Source: Camellia lanceoleosa
Lineage: Eukaryota; Streptophyta; Magnoliopsida; Ericales; Theaceae
Length of the DNA stretch: 64,000 nt
Direction: 5' to 3'
Assembly: GCA_025200525.1 (NCBI GenBank)
Contig: JANUSC010000052.1
Location: forward strand, 124,001 to 188,000
Shown here: piece by piece, positions 1 through 9,583 of the stretch
How the letters are laid out: the number at the start of each line of letters is the position of its first letter
How positions within the stretch are numbered: the stretch's first letter is position 1
Notes under the pieces: model-generated
What the model was told of the DNA's origin: nothing
Database searches by the model: none
What the model saw: the letters and a program-made list of their open reading frames with translations, nothing else
Translations under genes and position numbers: made by a program

Positions 1-270
1 TCAAGGCCAAAATGAACACAACCATGAGAACCACGATTTGTCAGAAGATATTTTGTGTGAAATCTATTGTCTTGGCTTACACAAACAGCTGAACAATTCA
101 AGACATCGCTTCCATTGGTTAGCTAGTAAGTCCGATAGGTTATCACTAAGGAAGGTTCAAGACCGGAAGCTACCTATCCTAATGCAAGATATTTTCGATT
201 TATACTCTTTCGATAAATTCTACATGTTATTGTATTTTCATTGTCATCAAATTTCATTCATGTAGGGGAT
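1..270 (+). other. 3' internal end of a copia-like LTR element with polypurine tract
   Basis: This stretch precedes an LTR and ends in a purine-rich tract at 261-270 (tgtaggggat) directly before TGTTAAAAAC. A short G-rich tract followed by TGTT is the usual polypurine-tract/3' LTR junction of plant LTR elements. An open frame of 75 codons (38-265) shows no motif I recognise. The element's coding part would lie to the left of the window, so this could be the degenerate end of an internal region. Confidence 0.45.
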
Positions 271-1560
271 TGTTAAAAACAATTTTGGAAAAAAACAAAA
301 TTTTTCCTCAACTTTGGTGTAATTTTTAGGTGAGAACCATGAGCTAAAGTTGGCGGGTCTAAGTGGTAACGCATTCTATGCCGCGTTATGATTTACGTAG
401 TGTATTTGGTTGCTTAAAACCACTATCGGGTGAATGAAAAATTGAAGCCAAAGTGAGCTCCATGGAAATGGAGTATTTGGTTGAAATTCCTTAAGATTTG
501 AATAAGACTTGTCCCACATTGGTTTGGTGGGAAAACTTTTATGGGTTTATAAGGCTTGAGTTTGTAACTTAGGGAGGGCCTCAAAGGGCGCCCCAAGTTT
601 GTAGAAGGGAGAGGTTATGGACAAATTGGGTTAGACCCAGTAGACCCAAAAATAAACACACGAGTGCTGTTGCAGTCGTCCGTTGGGGCGGGTTGGGCGC
701 GGGTGCGTGGTGTGAGGTTGGGCTGGGCTTGTCCGGCTCAATACCTATTTTTTTGGGCAAAAAACATTTGAATTTAATTCTATTTTTTGGTAAAATAAAA
801 TCTGTCCCGAATTCAAAATTAATTATGAAAATCTGTCTAGTTTGATTTCAATTTTTGAATTCAAATATGTTTGCACCTCTTCAAAATTTCTGTACAGGTT
901 TCTATCTGTCCGAACAGATTCAGTTCAAACCCATATTTGTTTAAAATTCAAACTGAACAAATTTGTATCTGTTCATTTAAATCGAACAGGTCTGGTACTT
1001 GTTCAAGGAGGTTTGCTACCTGTTTAATTCGAACTGAAAGGCCACCATTCCATTTATAAATAGACAGTCTCTCATTTGGTTTTTTCATTGAATTTTTGTC
1101 CAAAAAATTTGATTTTCCTCTCTGCATTTTGCTGTATTATTTTCTTGTGAGAAAGAGTGTAAACACAGAGTGTGTTCGTTGTGCGAATAATTTGTAGTGC
1201 TGCTATTATTCGTAGTTGATCATTTTATCCTGGGAGATAGACATCCACAATCTGAAAGCATCATGGAGAGGACAAATTTGTCTTAAGAACACAGTGTCAA
1301 ACACTGAACTTGATCAAAAAATTTGTTCAAGAAAATAATTTGGTAAGTAATTAATTTACTTTCTGTTTTATTATTTTCTTGTTTCAGATTTTGATTTTGT
1401 TTTTGTAACAAAATAAAAATCTGTTTTTATTTATTTATTTTATATTTTGGTTTGATTTTTGTAATCAAACAATCTATCTCATTTTCTTATTTCTTTTGTT
1501 TGTTGTTAAGTACACAAACATAATTTATTCATAATTCAGTGAAGTTTGTCTGACACAACA
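271..1560 (+). repeat. LTR of a copia-like element (family Cop-A)
   Basis: The repeat starts TGTT and ends ACAACA at 1560. It is homologous to two other LTRs in the window, at 30088-33443 (minus) and 32189-33259 (plus). Shared landmarks are the segment with gaaaaattgaagccaaag near 437, a 'rttatggacaaa' block near 620, a TATA box near 1051 (tttataaata) and a conserved block at about 1265-1320 (acaaatttgtcttaag, then cagtgtcaaacac). Inside U5 a potential splice donor ggtaagt follows at about 1340. The 3' boundary was set by comparison with the flanked solo copy at 32189-33259. No matching target duplication can be tested because the other LTR is outside the window. Confidence 0.6.
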
Positions 1561-1940
1561 AACTTGTTGGTAATGAAAAGAATTTTACAATTAAAAAATA
1601 TATTTGATAGAAAGGAATAGGGTTAATTATATCAAAACTTCTCAAATTATTAGTGCATATCACTTTATCTTATCATCTATGAATCTATACATTTTGACTC
1701 CTTTAACTATAAAAATATATTGCCTTCACTTCCTAGAATGCGACACTTGTATGATTTTTATAATTGAAGAGTCAAAATGTGTGAATTTATAGATTAGGGA
1801 TAAGAGATGATATTCACTAACTAACAATTGAGGAAATTTTGATGCAATTAGCCCAAAAAAATATCCACTACATACAAAATGATCCACAATTTAATTTTTT
1901 TTTTAATAAAAAAAATGTGTCAATGGTTTTGTGGAAGGAA
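1561..1940. other. AT-rich stretch without recognisable content
   Basis: Between the LTR and the AO1 pseudogene there are AT-rich sequences and a 62-codon open frame (1604-1792) with no motif. It may include 3' flank of the ascorbate oxidase pseudogene. Nothing else is seen. Confidence 0.4.
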
Positions 1941-3193
1941 CTATGGCCTATGGAGGAAGGCTTTGGTTTCACCATAACCCATAATAAATAATGGCAATCG
2001 TCTCACTTTGTCTACCCCTTCTTCAAAAGCTAGCCCCATTCCCATATAGAAGTGAGACTTTATGTGGCAATGGAATGCCCACACACCAGGATTATCTGCC
2101 TAGAACCTCAAAGCTGTCCATTCATAAGCTGCACAACCACTGTATTCTTCATGATTGGATAAACCAAATTGTACTTTTTTGGATCTGTAGACATGTTGAA
2201 CTTGCTTGTCCCGTAACCCATGACCGAAAAATCGTGCCCGTGTAGATTCCAAAGATGTATCTCGCCGTTGTTCTTGGTCATTGTATTGGCATTTTGAAGT
2301 ATAATGTCCACTGTTGAATTGAATTTCAACCTACAGATGGAGTCACTTGAAGTGGCATTTGTATTGTTGGTTACACTGTAAATGTCATACTTGGCAAAGT
2401 CGTAACCATCCGAAAGAGAATTTTGGTTGAATGTGTGCTATAAATTTTGTTTAAGGGCAATTAGATATAGGGTATGGGGAAAGTTGAAGGAGACATTGTC
2501 GATGGACCAGCGTACGTGACCATTGATGGTATTTTGAGTGCTGAGCATCACAATTACTCTGTCTGATGTTTAGGGAGGAGGTATGATGTAACCTTGTTGG
2601 GCCTTGATCTTTACGCTTTGATTCACCCTAGCTTATACATCGTTCCAAAGAGGGCTAGTGGGTGGAACTGTTGGGGGAGATCTTTTAGGATGGGTCGGGT
2701 AGTAATTGAGAATGGCTAAACCATTTGGAGTTGTGCTATTCCAGCTAACCACTTTTGAACTTGCCCAGTAATTTCTTGAAGGGTCTTGATCAGCTTTTAT
2801 TAGGATAGAGTATGTCTCACCAGAGTAGATGAATAAATTTTTCACTACAAATGGCTCAACATAGTGCCCATCCGCTTCAACAACATTCATATTATGTCCC
2901 TGCATTACAAATATAATACTATTTCATTACCAATTAATGACTAGAAGATAAAAAAGAAGAAGAAATGGTTTAGAATGTGGTTGTTCAAATCTATGTTAAA
3001 AAAAATAAATTACCTCTATTTCAAAACTGAGGGCTGTTAAAGCAGTCAAGCTACCAATCTGTAGTTGGTATGTTTTTCTAGGAATAACCCTGAGAACATA
3101 AGGAGAGCATTCAGGATTTGTAGCATTACAAAGACTGGCTTGTATACTAGGAGTAGAGCAATCGAACTGTCCTTTTCCTTGTATCAGAAGTGA
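1941..3193 (-). pseudogene. L-ascorbate oxidase-like multicopper oxidase pseudogene AO1 (exons 4-5 only)
   Basis: Family role: secreted blue-copper oxidase that reduces O2 with ascorbate in the apoplast. On the minus strand exon 4 is 3193-3014 (180 bp, same length as in AO2; contains CNATNPECSPYVL and SSLTAL-type SLTALTALSFEIE). The last exon runs from 2899 to a TAG at 1941-1943 and contains NLFIYSGETYS, PNGLAILNYYP, the copper-binding stretch, [16 protein letters not shown] and a C-terminal [10 protein letters not shown]. Defects: the exon-4 acceptor reads CAC instead of CAG (AO2 has CAG); the HxWHLHGHDF copper motif reads HLWNLHGHDF, so one histidine ligand is lost; a TAG interrupts ALRF*ADN; and several frameshifts occur. 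Exons 1-3 are absent. It lies next to its own upstream region, now split off by the 10.5-kb element at 3252. Confidence 0.85.
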
Positions 3194-3251
3194 GTGCAAA
3201 TTTAAAATGGGTTTGTTTTGTTCTAATAACTGAATTAATTGAAATGGGAAG
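3194..3251 (-). other. Deletion junction joining AO1 intron 3 to the AO1 upstream region
   Basis: The intron end next to exon 4 (gcaaatt) is followed at about 3203-3225 by aaaatgggtttgtt and ctaataactg. This matches the sequence upstream of the AO2 start codon (about 26983-27008), not the AO2 intron. So exons 1-3 and the start codon were deleted, probably between short similar tracts, before the gypsy element entered. The last five bases (GGAAG) are the left target duplication of that element. Confidence 0.65.
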
Positions 3252-3794
3252 TGTGGGGACATATTTTGTGAATGACAGCATGTGGCTGAGGTGACGCCGA
3301 TGTGCCAGCCAGAGTGCCATGTGGCTTGGTCTTGTGTTAAGATGATTTCGGCTAGGCCGAGGTTGTCTGCGGAGATACCGGAATCCGAGGTGAGCGGATA
3401 AGGGACAAGGGTCTTAGAATGGGAGAGGACCTTAGTCTGGATAAAGATAAAACTCTTAGGGAGTTTATTTCTATCAAGTTGAGAGTCCCAGATAAACATT
3501 GCGCTAGAGTCCATTGAAGCTAGGTTTCTGTCGGATCAGGTTAGTGCTGGCTATAAAAGTGAGGCACCCTCGTGGGTCTAAGGTACGCTTTTTGTATTCT
3601 GGCTAGTGAGTTAAGCATTATTTGCTATTTTTGAGAGATAATTGAGTACAGACTTGATTGTCGGAGTGCTCCCGAGTGGATGAACCATCGCCAGAGTTTT
3701 TTTTCTATGACAGGTTGTTCGGGCGTAATCTGTTTTGCCTGTGCTCTCCAGCTAGGTATCTGTTTTGCAGTGTAATTGGAAATCAGCACACACA
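3252..3794 (+). repeat. 5' LTR of Tat-1
   Basis: 543 bp, starting TGTGGGGACATA and ending CACACA. It aligns along its whole length with 13190-13734 and, inverted, with 57736-58282. A TATA-like gctataaaag stands at about 3550, and tgtgctctccagct-type sequence leads to the U5 end. Confidence 0.92.
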
Positions 3795-3797
3795 ATT

Positions 3798-3815
3798 TGG
3801 CGCCGTCTATGGGAA
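3798..3815 (+). promoter_or_regulatory. Primer binding site of Tat-1
   Basis: TGGCGCCGTCTATGGGAA lies three bases after the 5' LTR. It closely resembles the PBS with TGGCGCCGTCTGTGGGAA known from Tat/Ogre elements, which primes from the 3' end of a tRNA (tRNA-Arg in the Ogre literature, as I recall). Confidence 0.8.
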
Positions 3816-3840
3816 ACGTAAGAAGAATAGATGGTCAACG

Positions 3841-5430
3841 ATGGGTAGCAAGAAAAGATTGGGGGCGACATCCCTAGTGGGAGCGGTAAAAATACTGATC
3901 TTAACATAGAAGTAGACAACTGTAATGAAGAACCTCGGGATAAGAATCTCGGAGAAAAAGATGTCGGCTAAGAGGGAGACATATTGAAGAAAGCATGTTA
4001 GGACGGGTATTACAGTGAAAGTGACCTCCAGGTATGGAAAGACAGATGCCTAAGGAACGATAGCGAGATGAAGAGGATGGTAAACAAATTGGCAAACTTG
4101 CAATCGGTTGTCAATTTCATGATGTAGAACAATGTCATGTAGCCACCTTTCCCATTGGAGGACACACCGATTCCAGCGGCTAAGAATGCTGCCCAGAAAG
4201 GGGGGCACAAAGCAATCCTCGCAGTCCCTTAGTATGATAGGGCAAGGGAGCATTCGCATTGGCCTTCATGGAAGGTCGGGCGAGGAGAATCGATGAGAGG
4301 AGAATCTCAGAAGACACATCGTGCCAAAGAAACCTACATCAAAGAACATTGGCATGTTCAAGGAAATGAGCTTTGTTTTGATACGATGAATAGAGGGAGG
4401 TCTAAGAGGACTCATAACAACCTCGGGAGCATCGCACCAAAAAGGATAAAATTCATTGACAATAAGGAGGATTTGAGGGATTACCTCTAGAGGAAGCAAT
4501 AAGATGCCGAGGTAACATCTCCGGTTAAGCCGAGAACGCCGTTCTCAGTAGAATTAGACAAGTTTGAGACCCCAAAACGGTTCGACATGCCGAGATTCCA
4601 GATATACGACGGTAAGTCTGATCCCAACTTTCATGTCGGCTTATATTTGAACTCAATGGCATTATATACCGAGAACGAGTCGTTGCTTTGCAAGGTGTTC
4701 CCTTTATCCTTTGGGGAAATCGCGTCAGATTGGTTTCACAAGTTGCTGAAAGGAACTGTGAAAAGTTGGGAAGGCCTGGCCGAGATGTTTGTGGCCAGGT
4801 TTGTTACAAACAAACTGCAGTCGTTGATGATAGACTCCCTAATGGCTTTGAGAATTGACGAGGATAAAAGCCTCAGGGCTTATGCCAAAATGTATTATGA
4901 GGTGTTTAACCGAATACCAGGGTGTAACCAAAAGGTAGCGGTCATATCTTTTAAGAACGGCCTGAACATTGACTGTCTGCTTCGAAAGTCGCTAGCAAAG
5001 ACATTGCCAAAAAGTATAGAGGAACTTATGGCCAGAATTGAGAAATATGCAAGAGTAGAGGAAGACACGCCAGGAACAAAGCCGTCAAAGCAAGAAAATA
5101 GGAACGGCTCGCCGAAATGAGGCCGAGGTAATATAAACTTTAATAGACAAGAAACGGGATTGAGGGATGCAGGCAGTCACCACAGTGTTCTGGATCTTGG
5201 TTTACAAAGTCCTGGAAAGGATCAAGAACCAGCCTTACTATAGAGCACCATAGAAGATTCCTGGTGAATTTATGGAAAGAAGCCTTGGGAAGCACTGTGC
5301 CTACTACAATGAGGATGGGCATCTGACTTAAGGGTGCAGAGCCCTAAAGACATATCTAGAAGATCTGGTAAGACAAGGTCACTTAAGGGACCTAGTAGAT
5401 GAGGCCAGAACAAGGGAAGAGCAAGGCTGC
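3841..5430 (+). pseudogene. gag: gag of Tat-1, decayed
   Basis: Structural capsid polyprotein that packages element RNA. The gag core is readable in one frame from 4293 to 5120 with two stops at 4488-4505. It includes FDMPRFQIYDGKSDPNFHV at about 4580 and the retrotransposon-gag pattern with ASDWFHKL, SWEGLAEMFVARF and SLRAYAKMYYEVFN. After 5120 the frame shifts. A zinc-knuckle-like Cx4..GHxxxxC (CAYYNEDGH, stop, GC) is seen at about 5296-5335, followed by LKTYLEDLVRQGHL, which is typical of Tat gag ends. The likely N-terminus is the ATG at 3841. Gag and most of pol read in the same frame, as expected for a single gag-pol ORF. Confidence 0.8.
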
Positions 5431-5549
5431 CCTAGGCACCAATAGCACCACCTCCACTAGTACCACAACCGTAAGCAGATGGACCTTGAGTGATTAATGT
5501 GATTCACTCGAAAATCAATGAGAATGATGTATGTGGAGAGACTTAGAAG

Positions 5550-6212
5550 GTGAAACACTTACAGCATGTGTATCAGGTCCAACAAAAGAAGCCTAGGGCA
5601 GACGAGTACCAGGGACCAATGGTGTCCTTTACTGAAGCCGACCTAGACATAGTACAGCATCCACGCAACGATGCTCTGGTAATATCCCTCAAGATTGGAG
5701 AGTGCCAAGTAAGACGCATTCTGGTTGACCAATGTAGCTCTTGTGACATCATGTATATCAGACGTTACAAGGAGCTCGGCCTTTACCAAGATGATATAGA
5801 GCAGTCTAACAGTTGAATGGTTGGGTTCAATGGAACGCCGACATGGCCCCTGGAAGCAATAAGTTTGGAGGTACAGGCAGGCACCAAGAAGGTAAGCACG
5901 GAGTTCACAGTAATTGACACCCCCTCCTCTTACAATGCTATCTTAGGAAGGCCATGGTTGCATACAATAAGGGATGTTCCCTCAACACTGCACCAGCTGT
6001 TGTGGTTCCCAATAGAGCATGGAATTGAAGAGGTCAGAGGGGATCAGGTGCAGGCAAAGAATTGCTCCATGACAGCAGTAAAATCCACCTACAATGTGCG
6101 AGAGGCAGAGACAGTGGAAATTGAAGACGAGGACATGGAGGTCTTGGATGACGTCGGCAAAAAGTCGGCCAACAAAAGCGAGAAAGCCTTGAACAAAATC
6201 TTGGTCCAGTAA
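5550..6212 (+). pseudogene. pol: Aspartic protease region of Tat-1
   Basis: The protease matures the gag-pol polyprotein. The active-site segment reads RILVDQCSSCDIMYI at about 5718-5762; the family norm is LVDxGSS, so the glycine after the catalytic Asp is replaced by Cys and the enzyme would probably be inactive. The flap/second-half signature YNAILGRPWLH is clear at about 5932-5963. One stop (5814-5816) interrupts the frame. After 6000 the sequence is linker to RT. Confidence 0.75.
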
Positions 6213-6242
6213 GGAGATGAAGAACGCTTTTTCCTCTTCGGC

Positions 6243-7560
6243 TCAGGCTTGGCCTAGAAATAGAAAAATGAGTTAGAAGCGTTCTTACGAGCAAACATAA
6301 AGGTGTTTGCCTGGACACCATACGAGATGCCTGGCATTGACCCCGAGGTTACATGCCACAGACTGAACATAGACAGGTTGGCAAAACCCGTTATTCAGTG
6401 AGCGAGGAGGCCGACATTGGTTCATATGGAGGCAGTAGAGGAGGAAGTGGACAAATTATTAGAGGCTAGAGCCATCCGAGAGGTAAACTACCCTACCTGG
6501 CTAGCCAACACAGTTGTTATGAAAAAGAAAAATGGGAAGTGGAGGGTCTGTGTGGACTTTACCAGCCTGAATAAGGCTTATCCCAAAGATAGCTCCCTAC
6601 TCTCCAAGATCGATTAATTAGTGGATGCCATTTCAAGGCACGAAAGGATAAGCTTCCTAGACGCTTACAGGGGGTACCATTAGATAGCCATGTACCCCCC
6701 TAATGAGGAGAAGATTGCATTTATTACCCCAAAAGGGCTGTATTGTTACAGAGTGATGCTTATTGGGTTGAATAATGTAGGAGCAACCTACCAAAGATTA
6801 GTGACCAAGATGTTTAGACATCTGATTGGTAGAACAGTGAAAATGTACATTGATGACATGGTCGTGGAGACAAAAGAACCTGAGGGTCATCTGGCCGACT
6901 TGAAGGCAGTGTTTGACATCCTTAGAACATATCAGCTCCAACTCAATGCTTTGAAATGTGCATTTGGAGTGGGGTTTGGCAAGTTCTTTGGATACTTGGT
7001 TACTAGAAGGGACATTGAGGCAAGCTCAGATCAAATTATGGCCATTCTGGATTTGAAAAGCCTGACGTCGGCAAAACAAGTACAAATGTTGACTGGAAGG
7101 GCCACAGCCCTGAACAGATTTATAAGCAGAAGTTCAGACAAGTGTAAACCATTTTTTAGTCTGTTGAAAAAGACCACAGATTTCATGTGGATAAAGGAAT
7201 GTGAAGTCGCCTTGGCCGACTTGAAAAGATACTTGACCACAGCTTCAGTTCTTTCAAATCCGGTACCTAGAGAGGAACTGTTCTTATACTTGGCGGTTTC
7301 AGAGTATGCAGTAAGTGCAGTGATGATCAGAGAAGAGAAGGGGGAACAAAGGGCAGTATACTATGTGAGTAAAACCCTAACAGACGCAGAGACTAGGTAT
7401 TTAGCCCTGGAGAAATTAACATTGGCCTTAATGATGGCCTCCAAAAAGTTGAACCATTATTTCCAAGCCCACAAGATTGTGGTATTGATTGAGCACCCCT
7501 TGAAGTCCCTACTACAGGAAGGAAATTTAACAGGTAGGGTGGCCAGATAGGCAGTGGTAT
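6243..7560 (+). pseudogene. pol: Reverse transcriptase and RNase H of Tat-1
   Basis: RNA-dependent DNA polymerase copying the element RNA. Motifs in order: VFAWTPYEMPGIDP (about 6301-6342), KKKNGKWRVCVDFTSLNKA, ISFLDAYRGYH, a palm-type LIGLNNVGATYQR (about 6760-6800), the catalytic YIDDMVV (about 6847-6867), LNALKCAFGV and FFGYLVTRRDIEA. RNase H follows with FLYLAVSEYAVSAVMIRE, AVYYVSKTLTDAETRY and LEKLTLALM. The catalytic YIDD is intact, but in-frame stops at 6615-6617 and about 6683 and a stop at 7548-7550 break it. Same frame as gag and protease. Confidence 0.9.
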
Positions 7561-7718
7561 TAGGCTAATACGATTTAGAGTTCAGATCTAGAACAGTAAT
7601 CAAAGGCCAGGTTCTAGTCGACTTCGTGGCCGAGTTCACACCTGGTGCTATACTACGTTGGGCTCCGGTGAGCCGCGGCTTAGGATGTCCAAGAAAATAA
7701 GAAGAGACCCAGCTGGGA

Positions 7719-8370
7719 ATGAAAAATCCCACAGCAGAGCAGAAGAAAGAAGAGAAACTCAAGCCCTGTGATATTTACATTAGCTACTCCTTTCGCTTGT
7801 TTGTTGATAAGAGTTCGAACCGTCAAGGAGCGGGGGCAGGAGTAGTGCTAGTATCACCAGATGGGCGGATGCTAGAACAATCTATTCGACTAGAGTTTAA
7901 AGCCTCAAACAATGAAGTAGAATATGAAGCACTGATCGTAGGATTAAAGTTGGTAGCAACAATGGAAGTCGACGAGGTGGTGGTTTTCTATGACTCCCAA
8001 CTTATTGTGAACCAAGCAATAAGTGAGTATACAGCCCGAGATGAAAGAATGATAGCCTATGTCAAAGAGGTTGTTAGACTACTAGCCTTGTTTCAGGACT
8101 GTCAACTACAGCAGGTTAGCCGAGGTGACAACAACCATGCCGATGCCTTGGCTAACTTGGCTAGTGCAATGAAATCGGGAGAGGCAAGGACAATAATGGT
8201 TGATTATTTGTCAGGCCCAAGTGTGGAACCACTGATCACAAAGTACGAAGCAATGTGTGTGGAGATGGGACTAAGTTGGATGGATGTAATAGTAATATTC
8301 CTTAGAGATGGGAAGCTGCCAGATGATCGCAAAGAAGCACACAAGGCCAGACTGAAGTCGGCTAGGTTTA
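7719..8370 (+). pseudogene. pol: Second (archaeal-type) RNase H of Tat-1
   Basis: An additional RNase H domain, known from Tat-lineage elements, lies between the gypsy RNase H and integrase. It is readable without stops. The four acidic catalytic positions can all be seen: D in RLFVDKSS, E in NNEVEYEAL, D in VFYDSQL, and D in NNHADALANLAS. This is the best preserved part of the element. The open frame runs on to 8531 into the start of integrase. Confidence 0.85.
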
Positions 8371-9523
8371 GTCTGACAACAGAAGGACATTTCTACAGAA
8401 GGTCTTTTACTGGTTCCCTTTTGAGATGTGTGCATCCTTCACAAGTTGAAGACTTCTTGTATGAAGTACACGAAGGAGTATGTGGAAGTCACGCTGGGGG
8501 CAGATCACTTGCTCATAGGGCTATTACTTAGGGGTACTAGTGGCCCTACATATAGAAGGATGCTGAAGCTTATGTTAGAAAGTGTGAGAAGTGTCAGAGG
8601 TTCGTACCTTTGATACATCAACCAGCAGCATATTTAAACCCAGTGTCTAGCCCTTGGCCATTTGCCCAGTGGCACATGGATCTTGTTGGATATATAACTA
8701 CCCCAAGCGACTAGACAAAGGAAGTTCCTATTGGCAGCAACTGACTATTTCACAAAGTGGGTAGAAGTTGAACCCCTTGCGAAGATTCGGGACATTGATG
8801 TGAGGAACTTCATATAGAAGAACATCATCACCAGGTTTGGGATCCCAAGGGCAATAATAGCAGACAATGGTACACAATTTGACAATAAGCTAATCAAAAG
8901 CTTTTGTGCAAAGTACAAAATCAAGAACTATTACTCCACTCCAAGTTTTCCTCAAAGTAATGGTCAGACAGAAGCATCCAACAAAACTATCTTGGATGAT
9001 ATCAAGAAGAGGCTGGAAGCAGCGAAGGGAAAATGGGTGGAAGAGTTGCCCAATGTACTCCCAATGTACTCTAGGCATATCGGACTACACCTCAACTGGG
9101 GAATCTCCATTTGCCATGGCTTATGGCACTGAAGCAATTATCCTACTAGAAGTCGGCATTTTAGGGATCAGAACCCAAGGAGTGGAAAATGGTAATAATA
9201 AGGCATTCCTAGCTTGAGATCTAGATCTACTGGAAGAAAGAAGAGAGAGAGCAGCAATTCAGCTGGGGGCATACCAATAACAACTTGCTAGGGCTTACAA
9301 CAAGAACGTCAACCCAAGGGAGTTCAAAGTGGGGGACCTAGTGCTAAGGAAAGTAGTCGACAACAAGAAGGATCCTAGGGAGGGCAAGCTGGGCCCAAAT
9401 TGAGAGGGGCCTTATAGAATCATCTCGGTCGTCGGCAATGGATCATATCGGCTTGAAGACAGTGAAGGCAAAGGGTTGCCAATACCCTAGAACACTTGTA
9501 ACTTGAAATTTTTCTGTCATTAG
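8371..9523 (+). pseudogene. pol: Integrase of Tat-1, frameshifted
   Basis: DDE integrase that inserts the cDNA. The zinc-binding head shows VHEG, GSHAGG and KCEKCQR. Core acidic residues are D in WHMDLVG (about 8674), D in IIADNGTQF (about 8868) and E in QTEASNK (about 8968). The C-terminal part has ARAYNKNVNPREFKVGDLVL and EGPYRI at about 9290-9420, ending at a TAG at 9521-9523. Several stops and at least two frame changes are present. Only about 60 bases separate this stop from the stop of the antisense gene, so the two converge. Confidence 0.85.
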
Positions 9524-9583
9524 ATTTTTTGTTTTTCAAAATTTATGTCATAATTTTATTAGCCGAGGTAGTAATAAAACATC

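Noticed and set aside
38..265. 75-codon open frame at the window start
   Set aside because: No motif, directly before a polypurine tract; treated as degenerate internal element sequence.
3658..3909. 83-codon frame over the LTR end and PBS
   Set aside because: Crosses LTR, PBS and leader, so it cannot be a genuine protein of the element.
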